From assembly GCF_001927285.1 (NCBI RefSeq), contig NZ_MSIG01000006.1, positions 186,001 through 250,000 of the forward strand: DNA of 64,000 nucleotides, in the 5' to 3' direction. The stretch comes from Mongoliimonas terrestris (GTDB lineage Bacteria; Pseudomonadota; Alphaproteobacteria; Rhizobiales; Pleomorphomonadaceae). A model generated the notes under the pieces. It worked only from the letters and a program-made list of their open reading frames with translations. It was not told where the DNA came from and did no database searches. Of the stretch, positions 52,286 to 61,691 are shown in pieces. Position 1 is the first letter of the stretch. Every line of letters begins with the position of its first letter. The position numbers and the translations under genes were made by a program.

Positions 52286-53631
52286 CCGAGCCGCCCCTCT
52301 TCGGCCTTCAGTTCGTCCACCCGCCGGCGCTCGGCGGCGCTGAGCTTCGGCGACGAGGTGGTGCAGCCGGAGGTGTCGAAATACTCCCGCGCCTTGGCGG
52401 TGGTGAAACAGTAGCCCTTGGCGGCGAAGATGGCGTTCCGCTCGTACCAGAGGTCGAAGCAGCTTGCCGGCCCGGTCTCCGCCTCCATGGCGGGGGGCAT
52501 GGCGGGCGCGACCGGCGTCGGCGGGACGAGGGCAAGCAGCCGGGCCTCCGCCTCGGCCCGGTAGCGGCCCTCCGGAAAGCCGAGGAGGTAGGACTGGTAG
52601 GCGCTCTCGCTGTCGCTGGCGAGCGCCTGCTGCCAGATCTCCGCCTCCACCATGCCGGTGATGATGCGGCGGGCGTCGGCGGCACGCGGGTGGTCCGGAT
52701 GGCGGCGCACGAAGCCGTCGAGCGCGGCGCGGTCGCCGGACTGGAGCGCGGCCAGGAAGTCGAGCTCCGCGTCGGCGGCGGAAACGGCCGGGGCCGACGC
52801 CCCTGCCCCGCTGGCGCCGCCCGGGTCGATCGCGGCCGGGCCGGTGGCCGCGGGCACCAGGTAGATCTCCTTGTCCGGCAGTTGCATCCGCTCCATCGGC
52901 ACCTGCGTGCCGTTGGTGGCGGCGCGCACCTTGGCGCCGAGCTTGCGGAACATGAAGCCGACCTCCAGGCCCGGTTCCCCGAGCACCTCCAGGAGGGCGC
53001 TCGCATAGGGGCTGTTGCGGCCGGTGCCGTCGGCAGCGGTCTGTCCGGGCTGGGCGGCGAAGCTGACGAGGAGGCCCGGGTCCTCCACGGTCACCGGCGC
53101 GAGCCCGCGCGAGAGCGAGCGGCTGGCGCCGCTGCGGCTGAGCTTGGCGAGGAAGGGATTGTCCCGGCAGGCGTCCACCAGCACGAGGCCGAGGTCGCGC
53201 GCCTGGGACACCGCTTCGGCAACCGCGTCGAGGTCCACGGTTTCCAGTTTGGCGCCGATCTCGTCCTGCATCAGGGCGTCCACCGGAATGAGATAGTTGC
53301 GCCCGCCGATCTCGATGCCGTGCCCGGCATAGTAGACGAGCGCGATGGCGGCGCCCCGCGCGTTGGCGGCGAACTCCGCCACTGCCCGGCGGGCCGTCAT
53401 GGCGTCGAGATCGATGGCGAGCGTCACTTCAAAGCCGATCTCGGTGAGGCGGGTAGCGAGCGCCTCCGCGTCGCGGCGCGGGTTGGCGAGCGCCGCCACG
53501 TTCTGGTAGGCGGCGTTGCCGATGACGAGCGCCACCCGCTCGGCGGCCGCGGACTCGCCGGCCGACAGCACGAGGAGAAGGCCCGCGAGCGCGAGAACGC
53601 CCCTCGCCCACCCGATCCGTTGCCGTGCCAT
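52279..53631 (-). CDS. Exported caspase-family protein with YARHG domain
   Basis: A 450-residue protein with a signal peptide ending SAAA (residue 30) and a peptidase C14 domain with an intact dyad: His104 in YYAGHG and Cys155 in VDACRDNP. After a middle region with repeat-like helices (FLAALQSGDRAALDGFVRRHP) comes a C-terminal YARHG domain (about 393-430, CFDLWYERNAIFAAKGYCF). ATG 53631 has GGGAGG seven bases upstream; an ATG at 53646 is in frame. Predicted periplasmic orthocaspase that would cut after Arg or Lys, as bacterial homologues do. Confidence 0.9.
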   Translation of the reverse strand: MARQRIGWARGVLALAGLLLVLSAGESAAAERVALVIGNAAYQNVAALANPRRDAEALATRLTEIGFEVTLAIDLDAMTARRAVAEFAANARGAAIALVYYAGHGIEIGGRNYLIPVDALMQDEIGAKLETVDLDAVAEAVSQARDLGLVLVDACRDNPFLAKLSRSGASRSLSRGLAPVTVEDPGLLVSFAAQPGQTAADGTGRNSPYASALLEVLGEPGLEVGFMFRKLGAKVRAATNGTQVPMERMQLPDKEIYLVPAATGPAAIDPGGASGAGASAPAVSAADAELDFLAALQSGDRAALDGFVRRHPDHPRAADARRIITGMVEAEIWQQALASDSESAYQSYLLGFPEGRYRAEAEARLLALVPPTPVAPAMPPAMEAETGPASCFDLWYERNAIFAAKGYCFTTAKAREYFDTSGCTTSSPKLSAAERRRVDELKAEEGRLGC

Positions 53632-53682
53632 GCCATGCCCTCCCATTCGCGTCCCGCTTCACGCCCCCGCGCCAGCGTTTCG

Positions 53683-55260
53683 TCAACCGCCCTCGGTGAA
53701 GAGGCCGATCCGGCCGAACTGGCAGGTCGTGTCCGACGCCGCCGCGGTGATCTCCTCCACCGGCGGCACCAGCCGCCCGTTCGCATCGTTGAGAAGCGCG
53801 TGCAGCGACAGCGGCGGCCGTTGGCACCAGACGACCACGAGCTGATCCTCGCCGGTCGGCGGCACCACGGTGAAACGCAGCGACAGCCCCTCCGGCGCGG
53901 CCGCATCCTCCCGGAATCCGGGCGGATAGAGACCATATTGCAGGGTGCCGTCGCTCGCCACGTTGAAGAGCGTGAGGAAGACGAGCGAGGGGTTCGGCGG
54001 GAAGAAGTCGAAGCCCACCTGGGCATCGATCGGCTGCCGGGCGGCCGACTGCTTCGACACGATCTCCACCGGCGGCAGGCTGCTGACCTTGGCGCCGTTG
54101 ATGTCCAGGAGGAAGCGCGCCCGCGCGATGTGGGGGCCGACGTCGCCAAGGAAGGTCGTCACCTGGTCGCCGACGCCGTTGTAGACCACCCAGCCCTTGT
54201 TGGTCTCCTCGACCGTCATGGCCGCACCCGTGTCCACGAGGCGGCAGCGGCAGGTGGCGAGATCGAGACCGGGCGGCGGCTGGCCGATGACCTGAAGCGG
54301 CAGCGCCTTGGGGTCGACCACCACCGGCACCGGCGCGGGCGGCGCCCGGAAGGTGAGCATCACCGACGGGTCGCCGCGCGGCAGGAAGCGCGGCTGCTGG
54401 TTCTGCTCCATGTGGGTGAAGACGCGGTCGCCGATGAAGGACGCCAGCTCCTGGCGGGTCAGCGATCCGTCGCCGTTCTGGTCCGCCTCCCCCTTCACCG
54501 CCTGGGCGAAGAACCACGACAGGGCACCGTGCTGGCGGCCCTCGAACACGGTCTCCTGCACCAGCCGGTCCTCGGTGGCGGTGGCGAGGATCTGGGTAAC
54601 GTTGGCGAGCGGCGGCAGACCTGTGTCGCCGGCACCGCTCGCCGGCTCGGTCGGGATCGGATCGAGCGGGATGTCCCACACGCCGCCGGTGCGCATCAGC
54701 CCCTGGCGGCGGGCGATCTTCCGCTCCAGGCCGGCGGAGTGGCAGCTGTCCATCACCCACAGCACCTGGAAGGGCGCGGTGGTCTCCAGAAGCGTGCGGA
54801 GCTGGTCGTCGTTGAGCCGCCCCTCGCGCGGGTTCTGCGGGTTGAACTCGTGGAACATGATGGTCTCGTCGAGACCATCCGCCTCGTCGAGCGGCGCCGA
54901 CACCTCCCGCTCCTGGCCGCCGTGGCCGGCGAAGCTGACGATGATGGTGTCGCCCGGCGCCGCCTGGGCTGTCACACGCTCGAACGCCTCCAGGAAAGCC
55001 GCGAGCGTGGCCCGGCCGTCGAGCAGCACCCGGTCGTCCGGCAGGTCCACCCGCGCCTCGCGGAGCGCCGCCGCGATCACGGTGGCATCGTTGACGGCGC
55101 CCTGCAGGTCAGTCAGCTCGCCCGGCCGGCTCTGGTCGGCCGGCAGCAGGTGGGCGTAATCGTTGATGCCGACAACGACGCCCCAATCCTTTGCGGCGAC
55201 GGGCCCCGTCAGCAGGAGCATGACGACCGCCGCAAGGGCGATCAGCCGGTCACGACCCAA
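53683..55260 (-). CDS. Exported caspase-family protein with EF-hand
   Basis: A 525-residue protein with a short signal (ends VAAK, residue 23). The C14 domain keeps His113 (SFAGHGGQ) and Cys173 (VMDSCHSAG). A canonical EF-hand loop DQNGDGSLTRQE (260-271) has all calcium ligands in place, so activity may be calcium-dependent, as in metacaspases. The C-terminal 200 residues are a beta-rich domain I do not recognise (GPHIARARFLLDING, QVGFDFFPPNPSLVFLTLFN). It overlaps the OmpA gene by 11 bases. Confidence 0.9.
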   Translation of the reverse strand: MGRDRLIALAAVVMLLLTGPVAAKDWGVVVGINDYAHLLPADQSRPGELTDLQGAVNDATVIAAALREARVDLPDDRVLLDGRATLAAFLEAFERVTAQAAPGDTIIVSFAGHGGQEREVSAPLDEADGLDETIMFHEFNPQNPREGRLNDDQLRTLLETTAPFQVLWVMDSCHSAGLERKIARRQGLMRTGGVWDIPLDPIPTEPASGAGDTGLPPLANVTQILATATEDRLVQETVFEGRQHGALSWFFAQAVKGEADQNGDGSLTRQELASFIGDRVFTHMEQNQQPRFLPRGDPSVMLTFRAPPAPVPVVVDPKALPLQVIGQPPPGLDLATCRCRLVDTGAAMTVEETNKGWVVYNGVGDQVTTFLGDVGPHIARARFLLDINGAKVSSLPPVEIVSKQSAARQPIDAQVGFDFFPPNPSLVFLTLFNVASDGTLQYGLYPPGFREDAAAPEGLSLRFTVVPPTGEDQLVVVWCQRPPLSLHALLNDANGRLVPPVEEITAAASDTTCQFGRIGLFTEGG

Positions 55261-56515
55261 AGGCCACCTCCACCCGGCGGGCGATGGTGCGCAACTCGTC
55301 CTGGGAGTAGACGCCGCTGTCGACGATCACCGGCGGTTCCGCCTCGCCCTTGCCGACGATCTCGATGCGCGACGTCACGCCGTCCTTGATGAGGAATTCG
55401 GCCAGCGTCCGCGCCCGGCGGAGCGACAGATCGAGGTTGTAGGTCGGATCGCCCACGTCGTCGGTGTGCCCGGCGATGAGGACGCCCGGGACCGCGTTGG
55501 CCTTCATGAAGGCCGCAAGCCGCGCCGCCTCACGGGCGCCGCCCTCGTCCAGCTGGTCGCTGTCGAAGCCGAAGCGGATGGGCACGAACACGCGCTGGAC
55601 CTGGAGGGCGGCGGCCGAGATCACGTTGAACGTGTCGCCGCTCTGGATCTGCACGGACTGGAGCTGGACGCCTGCCGCCGCCGGAGCGGGCGCGGCCGGT
55701 GCCGGCGTCACGGCGGGGAGCTGCACCACCTGCGGCTGGACGGCGGCCGGCGCCTGGACCACCTGCGGCTGGACCGTCTGGGTCTGCAGCACCTGCGGCT
55801 GCGGCGCGGCGGGCGCGGCCACGGCCACCTGCTGCGGCTGGACGAGAACGGGCTGCGCCACCTGCGGCGCCGGCGCGGTCGCGGCCGGTGCCGCTGCTGG
55901 AGCCGCGGCGGCGGGCGCGCCAGCGGCGGCCCGTTCCACGGCGAGGCCGCGCGCGATGACGGCCATCACGCCAGACGCCTCACCGCCGCGCGTGACGGTC
56001 GCCTCCATGCTGCCGGCGAGCATCATGTTCTCCTGCGCCAGCATGGCGAGGCGGCTTGCCACCGGGACGAGGCCTTCGGACTGGGCCGTGAGCGCCGGGT
56101 CGCCGATGCTGTCGAGGGCGGCGTTGTAGAGCTTGGACGCCTCGTCGCGCTCGCCGCGCTTGGCGGCGATGTCGCCCCGGACGGCCTGGACCGCCCAGTG
56201 CACGCCGGGCGCCTGCCGCACCGTCTCCTCCGCGCCGTCCACGTCGCCGGACGCCAGGCGGTCCTGGGCGAGGCGGGCGATCACCGCCGACACCTGGGAG
56301 CGGGCGCCGCTGACCTGGGCGGGCGCGCAGGTGGCGTCCGCCTCCACGGATTTCCATCCCGCCAGGACGGCGGCGAGGTCGGCCTTGCCGTAGGTCGCCT
56401 GCAAGGCGGCGAGCGTTCCGGCGCAGCCGGTCTGCGCGGTCGCCGGGGCGGGCAGGCCCGCTAGGCCGATCCCGAGGCCCAGCAGGCCGAGACGTACAGT
56501 CCAGATGCGGAACAT
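55250..56515 (-). CDS. OmpA-family peptidoglycan-binding protein
   Basis: A 421-residue protein with a signal ending ATAQ (residue 28), a helical domain with a TPR-like look (30-190), a low-complexity linker rich in Ala, Pro, Gln and Val with repeated QPQVVQ units (200-280), and an OmpA domain (308-420) containing FGFDSDQLDEGG, GHTDDVGD and NLDLSLRRA, the residues that hold diaminopimelate of the wall. There is no beta barrel. ATG 56515 was chosen at the signal peptide. It probably tethers the caspase system to peptidoglycan. Confidence 0.9.
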   Translation of the reverse strand: MFRIWTVRLGLLGLGIGLAGLPAPATAQTGCAGTLAALQATYGKADLAAVLAGWKSVEADATCAPAQVSGARSQVSAVIARLAQDRLASGDVDGAEETVRQAPGVHWAVQAVRGDIAAKRGERDEASKLYNAALDSIGDPALTAQSEGLVPVASRLAMLAQENMMLAGSMEATVTRGGEASGVMAVIARGLAVERAAAGAPAAAAPAAAPAATAPAPQVAQPVLVQPQQVAVAAPAAPQPQVLQTQTVQPQVVQAPAAVQPQVVQLPAVTPAPAAPAPAAAGVQLQSVQIQSGDTFNVISAAALQVQRVFVPIRFGFDSDQLDEGGAREAARLAAFMKANAVPGVLIAGHTDDVGDPTYNLDLSLRRARTLAEFLIKDGVTSRIEIVGKGEAEPPVIVDSGVYSQDELRTIARRVEVAFGS

Positions 56516-56532
56516 CCTAGCCCCTCCCCCAC

Positions 56533-59500
56533 TCACGGCGACACGTCGAAGGTGATGACATTGGTCGCGCTCAGCCCGTTGTCGGCGGCGACCTGTTCGG
56601 TTCGCTCGATTACGATTCCGCGCGACAGCGGCTGGAACCTGGCCCGGGCGTGGGCCATGGCGGCCTCGCCGGTGATGCGCTTGTCGCCAAGCCCGCCTTC
56701 GCGGCAGAAGGCCACCATGGTCTCGCCCTGGCCCGGCGTGTCGAAGCGGAGCTGGAAGCCGGAACCAGGGAAGGGAATGCGCCGGGTCTCGCCCGCCTCC
56801 AGGAAGGCGGGCCCGATCACCTCGGGGGGCAACTCCTCAACGGTCCGGCTTTCCTCCACATAGAGCACCTGGAGTTCGCACCGCCGGTTGGCCGTCACGT
56901 CGAACTGCAGGAGATCGTTGACCTTCACGGCGACGCGCGGCACCGAGAGCTGCAGCTCAAGGCCGTTCACCGGCCGCGCCTGCGGCACGAAGGGCTGGAG
57001 GCTCGCCGGGTTCGGCGGCACGAAGGCGACCTGCTTGGCCTGCAGTTCCTGGGCGAGCGCGACAGCGGCCGCCTGGTCGAACCCGCCGCCGATCGCCTGC
57101 GGGGCGAACGCCACATGGCCGGCGCCGAACGGCCGGAAGTCGGTGAGGCGGGCGAGCAGCGCCGGCCAGACCTCCTCGATCTCGGACCGGGTGACGAACA
57201 GGCCGTCGTCGATGCGGCGGATCCAGTTGTCGACCGTCTGCATCAGGGCCGGGTCGCCCATGGTGCGGACGCGCTCGCGGAACTCCCCCTCGGTGAGGAA
57301 GAAGGCGCGGGCGACGTCCTCCAGGTCGAGGCTTTCGAACTGCAGGTCGGCCAGGAAGGTGACGATCTCCTTGCCGCCGGCGGGCGACGGCGCCTGCAGG
57401 CTGACCGGCACGCCGGCCGCCGACTTCTGCACCGCGCCGAGCTGCTCAAGCGAGCGCACGAAGGCGGTGATGTCGCGGGTGTAGTGCTCGTCGAGCTCGT
57501 CCGGGGCGACATACATCTCCATCAGCCGGTCGCGCTGTTCGCGGGTGTAGCTGTTGGCGCTCTCGATGAAGCTGCGGATCTCGTCGGACTTCCGGATGAT
57601 GCCGTTCTCGTGGCAATCGAAGCAGGACCGCGCGTTGACGATCTCCACGCCCTTGCCCACCGGCTTGTTGCGGAAGGACACGATGGAGGCCGGGCCGACC
57701 AGCAGACGCTCGCCGGCGGCGGTGGAGAGATAATAGCCCTGCATGCCGTTCGGCAGGCTGAAGATCATCTCGCCGCCGTCGTGCTCGAACGGCTCGGTGC
57801 CGGAGAAGAGCGGCATCGCTTCCACCGGCCCGTCCGGATGCTGCAGCAGGGACTGGCGGTTGTCGCTGCCGGCGAAGTCATAGGACTTCCAGTAGTAGCC
57901 GCCACGCGGCAGGTCGAACCGCTCCAGCATGCGGTTGTGGTCCGACACGCCGGAGCTGCCCTCCACGAAGCCGGCCCGCACCACCTCGCCGACGCGGATC
58001 ATGCCGTTGACGTCGAGGCCCATGCGGCCTTCCAGCTCCGCGATGTGCGGCGGCAGGCGCAGCAGCATGTCGTAATAGGGCGACTGCGACGCGAAGTGGA
58101 CGAACCAGCTGGCGTTCAGGACCGGAACGGCCGCGCCGGTGCCGTTGGCGAGAACGGCGAACAGGTTGTCCGACGCCGGGTCCACCGCGTAGGGGTAGAC
58201 GGTGGCGAGATCCGCCCAGCTCTCCGGCGAGAAGCCCGCCTCGGTGGCGCCGTGGGTGTAGACGCCCGTGGTCAGGGCGTTCCAGTCGTCCTGCGTCCAG
58301 CCGAAGTCGCGGGTGTCGATGCGCACGAGGGCGCCATCGGTGCCGGCCACCGGCTTGACGGCCACCACGCGGGTGCCGCGGCTGACCGAGTTGATGAACT
58401 TGTTGAGGCCGGCGTGCAGGTAGTGGACAGGGTTGCGCATCATCCCCTCCGCCGCGCAGTCGATCGGCGGCAGGGGCGTATTGGCGAAGCTGAAGTAGCG
58501 GACGAACGGCCGGTCCTTCTCCTCCAGCGCCTGCAGGTCGGCGACCGCCGACAGGGTGAGCGCGGTGAGGTCGCCGCCGATGTAGCGGGGCAGCTTGGTG
58601 GTGCCCGCCGACGCGGCCTCGGCGGATGCGGCCGGGGCGGCGGCGATCGCCGGCTGGGCGCCGAGTGCGGTGATCCACGCCTTGATGGCGTCGAGCTCCT
58701 CCGGCTTCAGCTTGGTGCCGAGCGGCATGCGGTTGCTGGCGATCGACTGGTAGACCGCCGACTTCTCCGGATTGCCGGGGGTGACGGCCGCCGGGTCCGC
58801 CGCGAGGTCGGTGATGTCGTGCATCGGGAAGGTGCGGTCGTTGCGCTGGCCGGGTCCGTGGCAGGTACGGCAGTGCTGATCCATCACCCGGTCGGCGGCC
58901 CGCTCCAGGGCCTCCGGCACGCCGGCCGGCGCGGTGGCGGCCACCGGCACGAGGCTGGCGGCGGGCTTGGCCGCCGGTTCCTCGCACATGGCGGCGACGA
59001 TCTGCATCAGGCCTTCCGACCCGGTCGGCTTCCCGGCTTCGATCGGGTCGAAGACGACGGGCGTCGCCTTGACCACCGGCGTGGCGCTGCCGCCGAGGTC
59101 CGCCACCACCTTGGTCTCCGTCGACAGCGCCGAGGCGTCCACCGGCGCGTTCGTCAGGTAGGCGTACATGGCCGCGCGGTCTTCCACCGACAGCTTGGCG
59201 GTCGCGTGGGTGACGCGGAGCATGGACGGCATGGCGATGGCCTTGCCGTTGAGCTTCAGGCCTTTGCCCATGGTGCCGACGGCGAACGCCTCCGGCCCGA
59301 ATTTCTCCAGCCGCGCCTTTGAAATGTCGGGCGCGTAGTCGCCGAAGTAGCCCATGAAGCCGGTGAAGGGTTCCCCGGCGTCGAAGCCGAGCGTGCTCTT
59401 CGGCGTGTGGCACTCGCCGCAATGGCCGAGCGCCTCCACCAGATACTGGCCGCGGGCGATCTGCGGGTCGGCGGGCGGGTCGAGCGGCGGGCGCTCGCTG

Positions 59501-60009
59501 TCCATGAGGAGAAGCGCGTTGCGGCCGAAGAAGTTGACCTCGTGCTCCTTGGAGGGCGCGTCGCTGGTCGGCAGCGTCTTCAGATAGGCGCGGAGGTCCA
59601 GCGCGTCCTCCGGCTTCATGCGGGCGTAGGAGAGATAGGGGAAGAAGGCGCCGTAGTAGCTCGACCCGTCCGGCGCGATGCCGCGCATGACGGCGTTCAG
59701 GAACTCGGTGTCGGTCCAGCCGCCGATGCCCGCTTGCGCATCGTTGGTGATGTTGGGCGCATAGACCTTGCCGAGCCGGTTCTCGAACGCCCGGCCTCCG
59801 GCCAGAAGGTCCATGTCGCCCTCCACCGAATGGCAGGTGGCGCAGCCGGCGGCGTTGTAGACGACCGCGCCGCGCGCCGCATCGGCCTGATACTCCGCGT
59901 AGGCGCCATCGGCGAACGGCTCCGCCGCCTCCGCCGAAGGGCCCGCGACGGCGAAGGCAAGCATGCCCGCGCCGACGGCCAAATGCCGAAAGGACCTCTT
60001 GTCGCCCAT
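56533..60009 (-). CDS. Four-haem cytochrome c with C-terminal DUF4384-like domain
   Basis: A 1158-residue exported protein (signal ends AEAAE, residue 30). Four CXXCH haem sites are seen: 56-60 (CATCH), 197-201 (CGECH), 380-384 (CRTCH) and 796-800 (CFDCH). The first two lie in tandem cytochrome c domains like those of alcohol dehydrogenase cytochromes; the third in a small class I domain; the last follows a long unrecognised module (490-790). Residues 1022-1105 resemble DUF4384, a domain often found with caspases. GGGGGAG precedes the ATG. It would pass electrons in the periplasm. Confidence 0.85.
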   Translation of the reverse strand: MGDKRSFRHLAVGAGMLAFAVAGPSAEAAEPFADGAYAEYQADAARGAVVYNAAGCATCHSVEGDMDLLAGGRAFENRLGKVYAPNITNDAQAGIGGWTDTEFLNAVMRGIAPDGSSYYGAFFPYLSYARMKPEDALDLRAYLKTLPTSDAPSKEHEVNFFGRNALLLMDSERPPLDPPADPQIARGQYLVEALGHCGECHTPKSTLGFDAGEPFTGFMGYFGDYAPDISKARLEKFGPEAFAVGTMGKGLKLNGKAIAMPSMLRVTHATAKLSVEDRAAMYAYLTNAPVDASALSTETKVVADLGGSATPVVKATPVVFDPIEAGKPTGSEGLMQIVAAMCEEPAAKPAASLVPVAATAPAGVPEALERAADRVMDQHCRTCHGPGQRNDRTFPMHDITDLAADPAAVTPGNPEKSAVYQSIASNRMPLGTKLKPEELDAIKAWITALGAQPAIAAAPAASAEAASAGTTKLPRYIGGDLTALTLSAVADLQALEEKDRPFVRYFSFANTPLPPIDCAAEGMMRNPVHYLHAGLNKFINSVSRGTRVVAVKPVAGTDGALVRIDTRDFGWTQDDWNALTTGVYTHGATEAGFSPESWADLATVYPYAVDPASDNLFAVLANGTGAAVPVLNASWFVHFASQSPYYDMLLRLPPHIAELEGRMGLDVNGMIRVGEVVRAGFVEGSSGVSDHNRMLERFDLPRGGYYWKSYDFAGSDNRQSLLQHPDGPVEAMPLFSGTEPFEHDGGEMIFSLPNGMQGYYLSTAAGERLLVGPASIVSFRNKPVGKGVEIVNARSCFDCHENGIIRKSDEIRSFIESANSYTREQRDRLMEMYVAPDELDEHYTRDITAFVRSLEQLGAVQKSAAGVPVSLQAPSPAGGKEIVTFLADLQFESLDLEDVARAFFLTEGEFRERVRTMGDPALMQTVDNWIRRIDDGLFVTRSEIEEVWPALLARLTDFRPFGAGHVAFAPQAIGGGFDQAAAVALAQELQAKQVAFVPPNPASLQPFVPQARPVNGLELQLSVPRVAVKVNDLLQFDVTANRRCELQVLYVEESRTVEELPPEVIGPAFLEAGETRRIPFPGSGFQLRFDTPGQGETMVAFCREGGLGDKRITGEAAMAHARARFQPLSRGIVIERTEQVAADNGLSATNVITFDVSP

Positions 60010-60034
60010 GGTGGTCTCCCCCCGGTTCTGGCGA

Positions 60035-61291
60035 TCACCTGAATTCGAATCGCTCGAAATGCATGGAGCGCGGGCTCTTGCCGAGGCCCTTCAGGCCTTT
60101 GGCGAGCGCCACGCGCAGCGGAGCGGGCCCACAGAACCAGAGGGCCGCGCCGGTTATGTCGAAGGGCACCAGCGCCACCAGCCGGGCCGCGTCGAACCGC
60201 CCGTCGGCTTCGCTGACGTGCAGCTTGAAGGTGAAGCTCGAGGTCCGCTCGGCGGCGCGCCGCAGACGATCGAGGCCGACGCCCTCGGCTTCCGTGCGCA
60301 CGCAATAGACGAGGCAGATCTCCGGCGCGCCGGTCGCCGGCAGGCTGTCGGCGAACGACAGGAAGGGCGTGATGCCGATGCCGGCCGCGACCCACACTTG
60401 CCGCGGCCCGCCGGCGCGGTAGTCGAACCGGCCGTAACCGCCCTCCACCCGCGCCACATCGCCCGGCAGGAGGCCGTCGCGCACGCGCTTGGTGAAGTCG
60501 CCGAGGCCGCGGATGGAGAACTGGATGCCGCCGTTCGGCCGCACCTCCGAGACAGTGAAGGGATGCGGCTCGCCGAGCCCCTTGGCGCCGAACGACACGA
60601 AGGCGAAGCCGCCGGGACGCACGTCGATACCCTTGCCCACCGGCTCCAGGTCCACGATCGTCGCCGCCGCGTGCTTGGTGACGGCGGTCACCGTGTACTT
60701 GCGGCGGCGCAGAAGGGGGCCGCCGATGGTCCAGCCGTAGCTCGCCAGCCCGATCACCGCCATGACGTTGAGATGGGTGGCAAGGAGCGCGTTGTTGTCG
60801 AACGGCGCCTTGACGAAGAACTGGTGGAAGGCGAGCGCCGCGAACACCACCCCGAGCAGCCGGTGCGACCAGCGCCAGATCTGATAGGGGATCTCGAACG
60901 GCACCTTCGGCAGCCGCTTGAAGAAGCTGATCAGCACCAGGACGAGCAGGACCGGGAAGGCGATCTCCGCCACCTCGACGGCCGCAGCGCTGAGCGCCTG
61001 CTGGACCTCCTTCCCGTCCGTGCTGATCTTGATCTGCTGGTGCAGGAAAGCGCAGGCAAGGGCGAGAATTCCGAACCACTTGTGCGCGAAATACACCTGG
61101 TCGAGGCCGCCGAACATGCGGTCGACCCCCGGCGCGCGCGTGGCGACCAGCAGATTGAGAGCCATCAGGCTGAACGCCGTCGCACCGAGCGCGATCACCG
61201 GGAAGGTCGTCCCCGGAAGATGACCAGCCGCCGAGTAGGCCAGCAAAACTGGCAAGACTATTCCCACAATGGCCAAGGCTGCCTTGCCCAT
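60035..61291 (-). CDS. Ferric-reductase-like membrane flavocytochrome
   Basis: A 418-residue protein with six to seven membrane helices and four paired histidines, His70/His84 and His143/His156, spaced to bind two haems as in NADPH oxidase and ferric reductases. The C-terminal half is a ferredoxin-NADP reductase unit with HPFTVSEV (FAD), AAGIGITPFLSF (NAD(P)H) and CGPAPLR. It would move electrons from cytoplasmic NAD(P)H across the membrane. First gene of the operon, 25 bases before the four-haem cytochrome, its likely electron acceptor. Confidence 0.9.
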   Translation of the reverse strand: MGKAALAIVGIVLPVLLAYSAAGHLPGTTFPVIALGATAFSLMALNLLVATRAPGVDRMFGGLDQVYFAHKWFGILALACAFLHQQIKISTDGKEVQQALSAAAVEVAEIAFPVLLVLVLISFFKRLPKVPFEIPYQIWRWSHRLLGVVFAALAFHQFFVKAPFDNNALLATHLNVMAVIGLASYGWTIGGPLLRRRKYTVTAVTKHAAATIVDLEPVGKGIDVRPGGFAFVSFGAKGLGEPHPFTVSEVRPNGGIQFSIRGLGDFTKRVRDGLLPGDVARVEGGYGRFDYRAGGPRQVWVAAGIGITPFLSFADSLPATGAPEICLVYCVRTEAEGVGLDRLRRAAERTSSFTFKLHVSEADGRFDAARLVALVPFDITGAALWFCGPAPLRVALAKGLKGLGKSPRSMHFERFEFR

Positions 61292-61691
61292 ACTTAAACT
61301 ATCCTGACAACGAATATGTCCACGAAATCATCGACTGCAAACCTAGCCCGATCGGCGTATCGCTCACAAGTGTTTGCCCTATCTTCTTCACCGTATTTTC
61401 TACGGCAGGAAGGCGAATAACTCCTTGTCTAAGTTAACGTCATCGATTTGAATGATGTGGCAGACGTCGCGAATTCTTTAGCTAGGCGATTGCGTAGGAT
61501 GATGGGCATGTCGATTCGTTGACGCCGGCAACGGCTGTCTTTGCCCTGCTTGGCAAAACGGACGGGAACCGAGCATCCGGGTAGAAGAACGACGATCCGA
61601 AACGCGGGCAAGTCCATGCGCGCGAGCCTTTATCGGACGAAGCCGGCGGCCTGTCGAACGGCTTGAGGATCGCGTCGAGGAGATCGGGACG
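61292..61691. promoter_or_regulatory. Divergent promoter region of the caspase gene cluster
   Basis: About 400 bases between the minus-strand redox/caspase operon and the plus-strand caspase-FGE gene. The first half is noticeably more AT-rich than its surroundings. A small hairpin CCGTA/TACGG lies at 61391-61405. I could not assign -35/-10 boxes with confidence. A 62-residue frame on the minus strand (61429-61617) is not convincing. Confidence 0.45.

Noticed and set aside
56650..59322. 890-residue open frame antisense to the four-haem cytochrome
   Set aside because: Its sequence is a typical GC-rich mirror frame; the cytochrome has four haem motifs, a signal peptide and a ribosome binding site.
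61429..61617. 62-residue minus-strand frame in the divergent caspase promoter region
   Set aside because: No ribosome binding site, no recognisable family and placed inside the presumed promoter region of the operon.
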